Assembly (NCBI RefSeq): GCF_040545805.1
Contig: NZ_JBEPMO010000003.1
Coordinates: 1 to 64,000 of the forward strand
Direction: 5' to 3'
Source: Moheibacter stercoris
GTDB lineage: Bacteria; Bacteroidota; Bacteroidia; Flavobacteriales; Weeksellaceae
Length of the DNA stretch: 64,000 nucleotides
In this document: positions 44,383 to 54,138 of the stretch, in pieces
How the letters are laid out: every line of letters begins with the position of its first letter
How positions within the stretch are numbered: the stretch's first letter is position 1
Position numbers and translations under genes: made by a program
The notes under the pieces: generated by a model
Seen by the model: only the letters and a program-made list of their open reading frames with translations
Databases searched by the model: none
What the model was told of the DNA's origin: nothing

Positions 44383-45594
44383 CTAAATCGAAATTTCTAC
44401 CACATTTTTTAAAATATCTTCCAAATCCTCTCTTTTACGTATCAGATAGTCCTTCCCATCCAATAGCAAAACCTCTGCTGGCTTGAATCGAGAGTTATAA
44501 TTGGAAGCCATTGAGTAACAATAAGCTCCCGCATTTTGAAAGCATAAAACATCCCCTTCTTTGATCTCATTGATTTTACGATTCGCTCCAAACGTATCCG
44601 TTTCACAAATATATCCGACAACTGTATAATAGCGAAATCTTCCTTCTGGATTGGACAAATTATGGATTTCGTGATGTGCACCATAGAACATCGGACGGAT
44701 CAAATGGTTAAATCCGCTATCAATTCCAGCAAACACTGTAGAAGTCGTTTGTTTCACCACATTCACCGAAGCCAAAAAATACCCCGACTCGCTCACCAAA
44801 TACTTCCCAGGTTCAAACATCAAGGTCAATTCCTTTCCATATTTCGCTTCAAATTCATTGAATCTTGCGCCCAATTTCTCACCCAAATATTCGATATCCG
44901 TTTCATCACCATCCGGTTTGTACGGAACTTTAAATCCACTTCCAAAATCCAAATACTCCAAAAAGTGGTAATCCTTGGCAACTTCAAACAAAATTTCAGC
45001 ACCTTGCAAAAACACATCAATATCCAAAATATCAGAACCCGTATGCATATGGATTCCATTAATTTTCAATCCTGTGTTTTCTACCAATCGCTTTACCAAA
45101 GGCATCTGATGAATTGAGATCCCAAATTTCGAATCAATGTGTCCCACCGAAATATTGGAATTCCCTCCCGCCATAATATGCGGATTGATGCGTACACAAA
45201 CCGGATAATCCGGATACTCGTGCCCGAAATGTTCCAAAACAGAAATATTATCGATGTTAATTTTCACGCCCAAATTCGCAGCCATTTCAATTTCCTCAAA
45301 AGAAACACCATTTGGCGTATAAATAATTTCATCGGGTTCAAAACCTGCTTTGATCCCAATCATCACTTCTTGGATCGAAACCGTATCCAATCCCGCACCC
45401 AAACTTTTGAAATACTTCAAAATATTCAAGTTCGTGTTCGCCTTACACGCATAATTCAGCTTCAACTTCTTGACAGAGGAAAATGCCTTGACCATACGAT
45501 TGTATTGGCGGTTCATCACTTCGGCATCGTACACGTACAACGGAGTACCGTACGTTTCGGTAAGACCTAAAAGTCTTTCTCTGTCAAAATTCAT
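44383..45594 (-). CDS. lysA: Diaminopimelate decarboxylase LysA
   Basis: PLP enzyme of the last lysine-biosynthesis step, converting meso-diaminopimelate to L-lysine and CO2. The 403-residue alanine-racemase-fold protein shows NYACKANTN (the PLP-binding Lys), GIHMHTGSDI, DFGSGFKVPY and ETDTFG (substrate-contact region). The LysA C-terminal motif is present as NAGAYCYSMASNYN. Length fits LysA rather than longer arginine decarboxylases. It is a single gene, convergent with nothing, downstream of which lies the tRNA-Ser. Confidence 0.92.
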   Translation of the reverse strand: MNFDRERLLGLTETYGTPLYVYDAEVMNRQYNRMVKAFSSVKKLKLNYACKANTNLNILKYFKSLGAGLDTVSIQEVMIGIKAGFEPDEIIYTPNGVSFEEIEMAANLGVKINIDNISVLEHFGHEYPDYPVCVRINPHIMAGGNSNISVGHIDSKFGISIHQMPLVKRLVENTGLKINGIHMHTGSDILDIDVFLQGAEILFEVAKDYHFLEYLDFGSGFKVPYKPDGDETDIEYLGEKLGARFNEFEAKYGKELTLMFEPGKYLVSESGYFLASVNVVKQTTSTVFAGIDSGFNHLIRPMFYGAHHEIHNLSNPEGRFRYYTVVGYICETDTFGANRKINEIKEGDVLCFQNAGAYCYSMASNYNSRFKPAEVLLLDGKDYLIRKREDLEDILKNVVEISI

Positions 45595-45854
45595 TGTTGT
45601 AAATATTTAAAATTGAGCGACAAAAATACATAATAAGAAATTAGACAATAGAGAAAAGATAAAAGAAACCTTTGCGCAATCTTTGCGACTTTTGCGATAC
45701 AATTCTTCTTAGTGTACTTTTTGCTAAAAAGCTCCCATCCTACAACCCCCAATTCCAAGCCTCCAACTTCTACCCTCTATCAACTAATGCCTATAAACAT
45801 TTTTTTCCGTAAATTGCGCTCTCTTAAAAGTCAAACAAAATAAAATACCAATAA

Positions 45855-47036
45855 ATGAAAGAAGTTGTCATCGTATCTGCGGTAAGAACCCCAATGGGAT
45901 CCTTCTTAGGCGGATTATCCTCTGTTCCAGCTGTTCAATTGGGAGCAACTGCCATCAAAGGAGCTTTAAATAAAATCAATTTAGATCCATCTTTGGTTCA
46001 AGAAGTATTTATGGGGAACGTATTGCAAGCAGGGGAAGGACAAGCTCCAGCTCGTCAAGCTGCTTTGGCTGCAGGTTTACCCAACACTGTTCCTTGTACA
46101 ACCGTAAACAAAGTATGTGCTTCAGGAATGAAAGCTGTGATGTTTGCTGCTCAAGCCATCAAATGTGGTGATGCCGATATCGTGGTTGCTGGTGGTATGG
46201 AGAGTATGTCTCAAACTCCTTTCTATAGCTTAAACACTCGTTCAGGAAATAAATTTGGGAATACACAATTGATCGACGGTATTGTAAACGATGGTTTACA
46301 AGATGCCTACGATAAAAAAGTAATGGGATTCGCTGCTGATTCAACAGCTGTGAAATACAACATCACTCGTGAGCAACAAGATGCTTTCGCGATCGAATCC
46401 TACACACGTTCTAAAAATGCTTGGGAAGCAGGAAAATTTGCAAACGAAATCGTTCCGGTTGAAATCCCTCAAAGAAAAGGTGACCCTATTTTGATGAGTG
46501 AGGACGAAGAATACAAATCGGCAAACTTTGCGAAATTCCCTGAATTACGTCCAGCTTTCGAAAGAGAAGGAACCGTAACCGCTGCCAACGCTTCAACTTT
46601 AAATGACGGAGCTTCTGCTTTGATCTTAATGTCTCGCGAAAAAGCAGACGAATTGGGTATCAAACCATTGGCAAAAATCGTTTCTTATGGAGATGCAGCG
46701 CACGAACCAGAATTATTCACAACTGCACCTGCAAAAGCAGTCCCAGTAGCTTTGGCTAAAGCAGGATTGAATGCTTCAGATGTTGATTTCTGGGAATTCA
46801 ACGAAGCTTTCTCGGTAGTAGGATTGGTAAACACACAAATCTTAGGATTGGATCCTGCGAAAGTTAACGTAAATGGAGGAGCAGTTTCTTTAGGACATCC
46901 ACTTGGAAGTTCAGGATCTAGAATCATCGTTACTTTGATCAATGTATTGAATCAAAACAATGCAAAAATCGGAGGAGCTGGAATCTGTAACGGTGGTGGT
47001 GGTGCTTCGGCAATCATCATTGAAAATTTACAATAA
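45855..47036 (+). CDS. Acetyl-CoA C-acetyltransferase (thiolase)
   Basis: The 393-residue enzyme makes or cleaves acetoacetyl-CoA. It has all thiolase motifs: VNKVCASGMKAVMFAAQ (acyl-carrying Cys about 89), GGMESMSQTPF, NEAFSVVGLV, GGAVSLGHPLGSSG (His) and CNGGGGAS (second Cys). It starts MKEVVIVSAVRTPMGSF, typical of the biosynthetic AtoB branch; a beta-oxidation role is also possible because no fadB neighbour is present to decide. It is followed by a strong terminator, so it is probably monocistronic. Confidence 0.93.
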   Translation: MKEVVIVSAVRTPMGSFLGGLSSVPAVQLGATAIKGALNKINLDPSLVQEVFMGNVLQAGEGQAPARQAALAAGLPNTVPCTTVNKVCASGMKAVMFAAQAIKCGDADIVVAGGMESMSQTPFYSLNTRSGNKFGNTQLIDGIVNDGLQDAYDKKVMGFAADSTAVKYNITREQQDAFAIESYTRSKNAWEAGKFANEIVPVEIPQRKGDPILMSEDEEYKSANFAKFPELRPAFEREGTVTAANASTLNDGASALILMSREKADELGIKPLAKIVSYGDAAHEPELFTTAPAKAVPVALAKAGLNASDVDFWEFNEAFSVVGLVNTQILGLDPAKVNVNGGAVSLGHPLGSSGSRIIVTLINVLNQNNAKIGGAGICNGGGGASAIIIENLQ

Positions 47037-47060
47037 AATCTTCTAGAGATTACCAATATC

Positions 47061-47096
47061 AAAGCCATCTTTTGAATCTCATCAGATGGCTTTTTC
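47061..47096 (+). terminator. Terminator of the thiolase gene
   Basis: AAAGCCATCT (47061-47070) and AGATGGCTTT (47084-47093) form a perfect stem with a 13-nt loop and T tail. It covers the upstream alternative start of the next gene, which supports ATG 47114 instead. Confidence 0.85.
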
Positions 47097-47113
47097 TTAC
47101 CCAAAAATTACTC

Positions 47114-48022
47114 ATGGAAAAATTAAAAGGATATTCACTTGCTGTCATTTCTGCAGCATCCTATGGCTTGATACCGCTTTTCATATTACCGATGAAACAA
47201 ATTAATTTCTCGATGGACCTTACTTTGTTTTATCGATTTCTTATCGCTGGTATATTTGTACTAGCCATTGTTTTGATCAAAAAGGAAAGCCTGAAACTCA
47301 ATGGTCAAGAATTTTTTACAATGGCATTTTTGGGATTGTTTTACGGACTTTCATCCGATTTACTTTTTTTGGGATATGATTATTTAACACCTGGTATAGC
47401 CTCTACCATCCTTTTTGTCTATCCGGTAATCGTTGCCATCATCCTAATTTTATTCTTCAAAGAAAAAATCAAAAAGAGAACTTTATTATCTTTACTAATA
47501 ACGTTTTCAGGAATATTTTTACTAAGCGTGAAAGATTCTTCTTTCACGATTGAATTTTTCGGATTAGCTGTTACCTTGGGAAGCGCCTTATTTTATGCAC
47601 TTTACATCATTACGGTTAACAAATCAAAAATTAAAGTTTCGGGTTGGAAACTTACTTGTTTCTCGATGCTTTTTACTTCTATCTATTATTTGATCAAACT
47701 CTTTTTCAAACAAGAAAGCTTGAGTTTACCCGAGGCAGATATTTTTCTTCATTTTGTATTATTTGCCTTGATCACATCGGTAATATCTACCACTGCTCTT
47801 GTTTATGCAATCAAACTCATCGGCTCTACTCCTACAGCCATAATGGGGGCTTTTGAACCTGTTGTTGCCGTTTTAATAAGTGTTTTATTATTTCAAGAAA
47901 TAGTCACCAACCAATTGATTTGGGGTGTGTTGCTAATTCTAATGGGTGTTATTCTCAACATTCTTTCCGATCAGAAACTGCCTAAATTTTTGCGAAAAAA
48001 ATTCAATTCCAAATCGACTTAA
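47114..48022 (+). CDS. EamA/DMT-family membrane transporter
   Basis: From ATG 47114 the product has 302 residues and ten hydrophobic helices in two EamA halves (about 5-140 and 150-285). The family feature LVYAIKLIGSTPTAIMGAFEPVVAVLIS lies in the second half. Such drug/metabolite transporters export amino acids or other small molecules; the substrate is not readable. An earlier in-frame start at 47072 falls inside the thiolase terminator and is rejected. It stands alone before ligA. Confidence 0.88.
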   Translation: MEKLKGYSLAVISAASYGLIPLFILPMKQINFSMDLTLFYRFLIAGIFVLAIVLIKKESLKLNGQEFFTMAFLGLFYGLSSDLLFLGYDYLTPGIASTILFVYPVIVAIILILFFKEKIKKRTLLSLLITFSGIFLLSVKDSSFTIEFFGLAVTLGSALFYALYIITVNKSKIKVSGWKLTCFSMLFTSIYYLIKLFFKQESLSLPEADIFLHFVLFALITSVISTTALVYAIKLIGSTPTAIMGAFEPVVAVLISVLLFQEIVTNQLIWGVLLILMGVILNILSDQKLPKFLRKKFNSKST

Positions 48023-48082
48023 TTTCATCAATAGAAATTCTTTTTTCAAAAACTTCGAATGATGTATTCCATTTCAAAATTT

Positions 48083-48090
48083 TATCTTTG
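48083..48090 (+). promoter_or_regulatory. Promoter -7 box of ligA
   Basis: TATCTTTG matches TAnnTTTG exactly, 17 bp before the ATG at 48108. Confidence 0.55.
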
Positions 48091-48107
48091 TCTAAATCCA
48101 ATTTTAG

Positions 48108-50096
48108 ATGAACATTCAGGAAAAAATTCAAGCTTTACGCGAAGAAATCAATCAACATAATTACAATTATTACATTCTAGATCAACCTTCTATTTCTGAT
48201 TATGATTTCGATGTTTTGTTGAAAGAATTGAATGATTTGGAAAAGCAACATCCTGAATTTTTTGATCCAAACTCACCTACGCAAAGAGTTGGTGGTGGCG
48301 TTTCCAAAAATTTCCCAACAATTGTACACGAATACCGAATGTATTCATTGGATAATTCCTATTCAATCGAAGATTTACAAGATTGGGAAAAACGAATTGA
48401 AAAATCCTTGGAGGAAAAAGTCGAATTTGTCTGCGAATTAAAATACGATGGCGCATCCATTTCGATTCAATACGAAAACGGAGATTTGAAACAAGCGGTT
48501 ACACGTGGAGATGGATTTCAAGGAGACGAAGTAACGGCGAACATTCGTACAATCGGATCCATTCCATTGAAATTGAAAGGAAATTATCCTTCGAAATTTT
48601 ATGTACGAGGCGAAATCATTTTGCCCCACAAAGAATTCAACCGAATCAATTCTGAACGTGAAAAACAAGGATTGGAATTGTATGCCAACCCAAGAAATAC
48701 CGCAAGTGGAAGTTTGAAATTACAAGACAGCGCCGAAGTTTACAAACGTCGTTTGGATTGTTATTTATATACGATTGTCGGCAATCAATTGCCTTTTAAT
48801 TCACAATGGGAAATGCTTCAAGCTGCGAATTCGTACGGATTCAAAGTTCCTCCTACTTCGAAATTATGCCAAAGTTTGGACGAAGTTTTGGCTTTCATCG
48901 ATCATTGGGACAAAGAACGCAAAAACTTACCCTTTGAAATCGACGGAATTGTTGTCAAAGTAAATTCCTTTGCGCAACAGCAAGAATTGGGATTTACAGC
49001 GAAATCCCCACGCTGGGCAATGGCCTATAAATTCAAAGCAGAAAAAGTCGAAACCGAATTATTGAGTATTTCCTACCAAGTCGGACGAACCGGAGCCGTA
49101 ACGCCTGTTGCGAATTTGAAACCTGTTTCCTTAGCGGGAACGATTGTAAAACGTGCATCGCTTCACAACGAAGACATCATCAACAAATTGGATGTTCGAA
49201 TTGGCGATAGGGTTTACGTTGAGAAAGGTGGCGAAATCATTCCGAAAATTGTTGAAGTCAATTTCGATGTACGTCAACCTGATTCTGAAAAAATTGAATT
49301 CATCCAAAATTGTCCCGAATGCGGAACTGAATTGGTTCGAAATCCAGGCGAAGCCCAACATTATTGTCCCAATGAAGACGGATGCAAACCACAAATCATT
49401 GGCCGAATGGAACATTTTGTTTCCCGAAAAGCGATGGATATGGCTAGCATAGGTGGTGAAACGGCGGTTTTATTGTACGACAATCAATTGGTAAAAGATG
49501 TTGCCGATTTCTACAAATTACAGAAATTTATGTTGTTGCCTTTGGACCGAATGGCCGAAAAATCAGCACAAAATATCATCGATGCAATTGAAGAATCCAA
49601 AAAAATTCCTTTTGAAAAAGTTTTGTATGCAATTGGAATTCGTCACGTAGGCGAAACCGTTGCCAAAAAATTAGCCAAACGTTTTCATTCGATGGATAAT
49701 TTGATGCAAGCCTCTTTGGAGGATTTGGCTTCCACCGAAGACATTGGAGAAAAAATCGCCATCAGCATTCAAGAATTCTTCGCGAAAGAGAAAAATCAAA
49801 TTTTAATCCAACGTTTGAAGGAAGCTGGATTGCAAATGGAATTGGGCGAAGATTCCAAACCCACTTCCAATGTTTTGGAAGGAAAAACCTTTTTATTCAC
49901 AGGATCTTTAACAAAATTCACTCGAGACGAAGCCCAAGCCTTGGTCGAACAGAATGGCGGAAAAAATGTTTCAGGTGTCAGCAAGAATTTGAATTATTTG
50001 ATCGCTGGCGAAAAAGCTGGAAGTAAATTGGCAAAAGCACAAGCTTTGGGAACGGTTCAAATCTTGACAGAAGATGAGTTTTTAGCCATGATTTAA
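48108..50096 (+). CDS. ligA: NAD-dependent DNA ligase LigA
   Basis: The replicative ligase joining Okazaki fragments. The 662-residue protein has domain Ia (YxxLD-type HNYNYYILDQPSISDYDFD), the adenylation motif ELKYDGASIS (Lys about 111) and an OB fold (GRTGAVTPVANLKPV). A four-Cys zinc finger (CPECG then YCPNEDGC), helix-hairpin-helix repeats (about 450-570) and a C-terminal BRCT domain (about 590-662; LEGKTFLFTGSL) follow. It is complete and separate from the ATP-dependent repair ligase at 28864. Confidence 0.96.
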   Translation: MNIQEKIQALREEINQHNYNYYILDQPSISDYDFDVLLKELNDLEKQHPEFFDPNSPTQRVGGGVSKNFPTIVHEYRMYSLDNSYSIEDLQDWEKRIEKSLEEKVEFVCELKYDGASISIQYENGDLKQAVTRGDGFQGDEVTANIRTIGSIPLKLKGNYPSKFYVRGEIILPHKEFNRINSEREKQGLELYANPRNTASGSLKLQDSAEVYKRRLDCYLYTIVGNQLPFNSQWEMLQAANSYGFKVPPTSKLCQSLDEVLAFIDHWDKERKNLPFEIDGIVVKVNSFAQQQELGFTAKSPRWAMAYKFKAEKVETELLSISYQVGRTGAVTPVANLKPVSLAGTIVKRASLHNEDIINKLDVRIGDRVYVEKGGEIIPKIVEVNFDVRQPDSEKIEFIQNCPECGTELVRNPGEAQHYCPNEDGCKPQIIGRMEHFVSRKAMDMASIGGETAVLLYDNQLVKDVADFYKLQKFMLLPLDRMAEKSAQNIIDAIEESKKIPFEKVLYAIGIRHVGETVAKKLAKRFHSMDNLMQASLEDLASTEDIGEKIAISIQEFFAKEKNQILIQRLKEAGLQMELGEDSKPTSNVLEGKTFLFTGSLTKFTRDEAQALVEQNGGKNVSGVSKNLNYLIAGEKAGSKLAKAQALGTVQILTEDEFLAMI

Positions 50097-50162
50097 TCAT
50101 TTTCTGAAATCTTAAAATACGTGTTGCCTTAGTTTTTCCGTAAATTCGTAAAAACTGGAAAT

Positions 50163-50852
50163 ATGAAAAAACTTGTTTTCTTTACGTTATTCTTGATTTC
50201 ATTAGGATTATTTGCTCAAAATAAAACGGATTTACAAGGAGCATATTTACTAGAAAAAGAGGGAGTCAAAAAACTTTGGCTATTTGTGGATGGATATTCA
50301 TCCCTAACTGAATATACCGAATCTGAATACATTCAATCCAAAGGAGGTCCTTTCATAATAACAGGAAATTCTTTGACCATTACGTTAGAATTCAACGATA
50401 AAAATCCGGAAACTGTTGGAGACTATATCTCCTATCCAATTCAATGGCATGAAAATTATTTCATGGATGAACTCGGAAATAAATGGATCAAACAAACGCC
50501 TATTTCTCAAGAATTAGATGGCGCCTGGAAAATTACTGCAAGGAAACAAAATGGTGAAATGCATGAAATTCATCAAACAGGTGAACGAAAAACCATCAAA
50601 TTATTGGTAGATGGATATTTTCAATGGTTTGCAATCGACCCATCCCAAAAGAGTTTTTCGGGTACAGGTGGTGGTTTATATTTTTTCAAAAAAGATGTTT
50701 ATACCGAAAAAATCCATTTTTTTTCTCGAGATAATGCACGAGTTGGAACATCATTAGAATTTGAGGGAGAAATTCAAAATGGAAAATGGCATCATAGCGG
50801 ACTAAGTTCAAAGGGTGAGCTTATTTACGAAATATGGACTAAAATAAATTAG
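50163..50852 (+). CDS. Secreted protein, unknown family
   Basis: A 229-residue protein with a clear signal peptide (LVFFTLFLISLGLFAQ). The rest consists of two similar halves, each opening with a TDLQGAYLLE/SQELDGAWKIT segment and a LWLFVDGYSS/IKLLVDGYFQWF strand, so it is an internal duplication of a lipocalin-like beta domain. Bacteroidota have comparable membrane or secreted proteins without known role. It converges with the next gene with a four-base overlap of stop codons. Confidence 0.65.
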   Translation: MKKLVFFTLFLISLGLFAQNKTDLQGAYLLEKEGVKKLWLFVDGYSSLTEYTESEYIQSKGGPFIITGNSLTITLEFNDKNPETVGDYISYPIQWHENYFMDELGNKWIKQTPISQELDGAWKITARKQNGEMHEIHQTGERKTIKLLVDGYFQWFAIDPSQKSFSGTGGGLYFFKKDVYTEKIHFFSRDNARVGTSLEFEGEIQNGKWHHSGLSSKGELIYEIWTKIN

Positions 50853-51073
50853 GCCTTAGAATTCTCGTCAACGACCTTTTTTCTTTTTTCATAAGGAGAT
50901 TTATCCATTGGATTGGCTCCGAATAAACCAAAGAAAATAGACATTACCGCTGAAAACACTGCGAACAAAATCATCGCTACAATGAATCCATAAAATTGGT
51001 TTTCGCTCGTAAAAAATCCAATAGTAACCGCGATTACGAAAGCTACTGCATAATATATGAATGTCTTTTTCAT
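50849..51073 (-). CDS. Small two-helix membrane protein
   Basis: 74 residues with two hydrophobic helices (FIYYAVAFVIAVTIGFF and FIVAMILFAVFSAVMSIFFGLFG) and a charged C-terminus (DKSPYEKRKKVVDENSKA). It starts 11 bp after the end of the (p)ppGpp synthetase gene on the same strand, so it is probably co-transcribed. Function unknown. Confidence 0.65.
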   Translation of the reverse strand: MKKTFIYYAVAFVIAVTIGFFTSENQFYGFIVAMILFAVFSAVMSIFFGLFGANPMDKSPYEKRKKVVDENSKA

Positions 51074-51083
51074 CTCTTTCTAA

Positions 51084-53306
51084 TTAGTTTGCAAATGTCC
51101 GACTAACTTTTTGAATTCCCTCAATTTGTTTCAATTCTTCTAGAATTTTTTCCAATTGGGATTTGTTTTTAACCGAAACTGAAATCTTACCATCAAACAT
51201 TCCATCTTCTTCCGAAATGTTAATACTTCGAATGTGAACGTGTAAATTGGAAGAAATAATTTTGGTAATATCATTGATCAAACCAATTCTATCCAATCCT
51301 TGAATGTTCAAAATTGCACGATACAACTGTGCCGAAGAATCAATCCATTTGGCACGAATGATTCTGTAGGCTTGATTGGCTTGTAAGGAAACTGCATTGG
51401 GACAATCTTTCTTGTGGACACGAATTCCTTTTGCGACGGTCACAAAACCAAATACTTTATCGCCCGCAATTGGGTTGCAACAAGAAGCCAAATCGTAATC
51501 CAATTTTTCTTCATCTGGACCAAAAACCAAGGAATCCAATTTCTGTTTTGGAACCTCTTCTGTAACAGTAGGAGTTTTGGCTTTGGGTCTAAATCGATTG
51601 ATAAATCCTGTAATTCCAGAACGTCTTTCCACAAATTTTCGCAAACTTTTGTTGTCGATTTCACCCGTTGCAACTTTATAAAAGACATCTTGACTGGTTT
51701 TGGTTTTGAAGAAATTCACCAAATCATTGACAACCGATTCACTAAAATCAACCTTCAAATGACGAAGTTTACGAATCAAAATCTCTTTTCCTTCTTCAGA
51801 AGTCGCTCTACGAGCAGCATTCAAGGAAGCTTTAATTTTGGAACGCGCTTTACTTGTGGTCGCAAATTCCAACCAATCAGGTTTGGGTTTTTGATTGGGA
51901 GATGTGATGATTTCAATTTGATCTCCACTCTGCAATTCATGGCTCAACGGATATAATTTCCCATTGACTTTTGCTCCCAAACAAGTATCGCCAATGTTGG
52001 AGTGAATCGCATAAGCAAAATCCAAAGAAGTTGCACCTTTTGGCAATGAAAACAAATCTCCTTTTGGTGTAAAAACATAGATTTCTTTCGCGTACAAATT
52101 GAACTTGAAATTATCAATGAATTCTGATGCATCTTGGGTTTCGTTATTTTCCAACATTTCTCGAACTTGAGAAATCCATTCGTCCACTTTGGAATCTTCA
52201 ACTTGATAATTCTCCTTGTATTTATAGTGAGCAGCAACTCCCCTTTCTGCCAATTCATCCATTCGCTCAGAACGGATTTGAACTTCTACCCAACGCGCCA
52301 TCGGTCCCATTACGGTGATGTGTAGCGACTCATAACCTGTAGATTTGGGTTGGGAAATCCAGTCACGTAATCGTTTAGGATTGGGTCTGAAAATATCCGT
52401 CACAACCGAATATATCTTCCAAGCAATGAATTTCTCGTTCTTTTTATCGGCTCGATAAATGATTCGGATGGCAAACTTATCATAGACCTCTTCAAATGAA
52501 ACATGCTGCGTCTGCATTTTCCGATGAATGGAAAAAACCGATTTTGAACGTCCTTTGATGTCAAATTCCAAACCTTCCTCTTCTAATTTTTCTTGAATGA
52601 TTTTCTTAAAATCTGCAATGTATTGCTCACGTTCTTTGTCACTTTCTTGCAACTTACGCTCGATGCTGTAATACTCTTCGGGCTTTGTATATTTCAAACT
52701 CAAATCTTCCAATTCCGATTTGATGTTGTACAAGCCCATTCGGTGAGCCAAAGGCGCATAAATGAAAATCGTTTCAGACGCAATTTTCAACTGCTTGTCT
52801 TCATTCATCGATTCCAGCGTACGCATATTGTGAAGTCGATCGGCAATTTTGATCAAAATCACCCGAACATCTTCAGAAAGCGTCAGAAGCAATTTTTTAT
52901 AATTTTCCGATTGAATGGAAACATCTTGTTTGTTTAAAACGGAAATTTTCGTCAAACCATCAATGATACGCGCAATTTTCTCCCCAAAAATTTCCTTGAT
53001 ATCTTCCAAGGTATAATCGGTATCTTCCACCACATCATGCATCAAAGCTGCAGCAATACTCGTTGCACCCAAACCAATTTCATCCGCCACAATTTTGGCT
53101 ACTTCAATCGGATGAAATATATAGGGTTCACCTGTTTTGCGGCGTTGATCTTTGTGCGCATCAACAGCCAAATCAAATGCCTTACGAATTAATTTCTTAT
53201 CGTCTTTTGTCAGCGTCTGATATGTATGCTGAAGCATGTCTTTGTATCGACGCGAAATCTCCTGGTTTTCCTTCTCTATCGGATCTAAAATCTTTTCTTC
53301 TGCCAT
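51084..53306 (-). CDS. Bifunctional (p)ppGpp synthetase/hydrolase (RelA/SpoT)
   Basis: The stringent-response enzyme makes and degrades (p)ppGpp. The 740-residue protein shows the hydrolase HD domain (about 45-200; LMHDVVEDTDY and IKIADRLHNMRTLE). The synthetase domain (about 245-360) has RIIYRADKK and SQPKSTGYESLHITV, then a TGS domain (VFTPKGDLFSLPKGATSLDFAY) and a C-terminal ACT domain (about 665-740). Both active sites appear intact, so it is the bifunctional Rel type usual in Bacteroidota. Confidence 0.95.
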   Translation of the reverse strand: MAEEKILDPIEKENQEISRRYKDMLQHTYQTLTKDDKKLIRKAFDLAVDAHKDQRRKTGEPYIFHPIEVAKIVADEIGLGATSIAAALMHDVVEDTDYTLEDIKEIFGEKIARIIDGLTKISVLNKQDVSIQSENYKKLLLTLSEDVRVILIKIADRLHNMRTLESMNEDKQLKIASETIFIYAPLAHRMGLYNIKSELEDLSLKYTKPEEYYSIERKLQESDKEREQYIADFKKIIQEKLEEEGLEFDIKGRSKSVFSIHRKMQTQHVSFEEVYDKFAIRIIYRADKKNEKFIAWKIYSVVTDIFRPNPKRLRDWISQPKSTGYESLHITVMGPMARWVEVQIRSERMDELAERGVAAHYKYKENYQVEDSKVDEWISQVREMLENNETQDASEFIDNFKFNLYAKEIYVFTPKGDLFSLPKGATSLDFAYAIHSNIGDTCLGAKVNGKLYPLSHELQSGDQIEIITSPNQKPKPDWLEFATTSKARSKIKASLNAARRATSEEGKEILIRKLRHLKVDFSESVVNDLVNFFKTKTSQDVFYKVATGEIDNKSLRKFVERRSGITGFINRFRPKAKTPTVTEEVPKQKLDSLVFGPDEEKLDYDLASCCNPIAGDKVFGFVTVAKGIRVHKKDCPNAVSLQANQAYRIIRAKWIDSSAQLYRAILNIQGLDRIGLINDITKIISSNLHVHIRSINISEEDGMFDGKISVSVKNKSQLEKILEELKQIEGIQKVSRTFAN

Positions 53307-53335
53307 AGGTTAAAGTTAGTCAAAATGGATAAAAT

Positions 53336-53677
53336 CTACAATATGTCATTAATCAGACTTGGCGGTCTTCCAATGACAGCTTTTCCGTTATGAATCACGA
53401 TTGGACGTTCAATCAAATTAGGAAATTCCGCCATTGCTTCCAAAATTTCTTGGTCGCTCAATTCTTTTCCTTTGAAATTTTCTTTCCAAATGGTTTCGTT
53501 TTTACGCACCAAATCAATCGGTTGAGTCTTCAATTTTTCTATTAAGTTTTTCAATTCATCCACTGAAACTTTGTCCTTCATATACTCAATCACTTCGAAA
53601 TCTTTTCCAGATTCTTCCAAAATTTGAAGTCCTTCACGACTCTTACTACAACGAGAATTATGATAAATTTGAATCAT
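53336..53677 (-). CDS. ArsC-family (glutaredoxin-type) reductase
   Basis: The 113-residue thioredoxin-fold protein has the ArsC motif HNSRCSKSREGL with a single catalytic Cys, a later Arg in LIERPIVI, and GRPPSLI near the end. Families with this layout include arsenate reductases using glutathione/glutaredoxin and the related YffB/Spx branch. No ars genes are nearby, so arsenate is not certain as the substrate. It lies 29 bp upstream of the RelA/SpoT start on the same strand. Confidence 0.85.
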   Translation of the reverse strand: MIQIYHNSRCSKSREGLQILEESGKDFEVIEYMKDKVSVDELKNLIEKLKTQPIDLVRKNETIWKENFKGKELSDQEILEAMAEFPNLIERPIVIHNGKAVIGRPPSLINDIL

Positions 53678-53719
53678 CTAATTGGGATTTTGCTTAAATT
53701 TATACAAAGAAAACAAACT

Positions 53720-54121
53720 TTGAAACCATTTGCTTACATAATTACGATTTTGTTGATTTTATCGAGTTGCGCTACCCAAGCGCCCATAAAATCAGCAACC
53801 GACACCTTAAGTTTTGAGAAAAATGAGGAAGAAGAATATGACATTATCGTTCTAGATACGGAATACAATATGTACTTGATGTCCATTGCAAAACCGATGA
53901 ATTTTTATTCGGAAGAATACTATAAAAACAAAAATATTTTCTACGTAAGCGAATGGAATTCAAGAGTTTCTCAACCTTTTCGATTTGATCCCAATTTTTA
54001 TTCGATGCGAATTGATTACAATCCGACAGAAAATTATGGGTTAAAATTGGAATACAAACTCTACAATTACTTCCAATTCATCAATTGGAAATACAAAGTT
54101 AATTTAGACTTTGGCAGATAA
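53720..54121 (+). CDS. DUF6146 family lipoprotein
   Basis: A TTG start at 53720 gives KPFAYIITILLILSSC, a lipoprotein signal with lipobox Cys; earlier in-frame ATGs would bury the signal behind about 20-30 extra residues and overlap the arsC-like gene. The mature part has EYDIIVLDTEYNMYLMS, MNFYSEEYYKNKNIFYVSEWN and LEYKLYNYFQFINWKY, matching DUF6146, a Bacteroidota family of unknown role. About 134 residues. It is divergent from the ArsC-like gene and 17 bp before prfB. Confidence 0.78.
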   Translation: MKPFAYIITILLILSSCATQAPIKSATDTLSFEKNEEEEYDIIVLDTEYNMYLMSIAKPMNFYSEEYYKNKNIFYVSEWNSRVSQPFRFDPNFYSMRIDYNPTENYGLKLEYKLYNYFQFINWKYKVNLDFGR

Positions 54122-54125
54122 ATTA

Positions 54126-54133
54126 TATCTTTG
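54126..54133 (+). promoter_or_regulatory. Promoter -7 box of prfB
   Basis: TATCTTTG matches TAnnTTTG and ends 5 bp before the prfB ATG at 54139, predicting a transcript with almost no leader. It overlaps the end of the upstream lipoprotein gene region; no -33 TTTG at standard spacing. Confidence 0.5.
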
Positions 54134-54138
54134 CCCTT

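Noticed and set aside
53336..53677. An arsenic-resistance operon
   Set aside because: Only the ArsC-like gene is present; no arsR, arsB or acr3 lies nearby.
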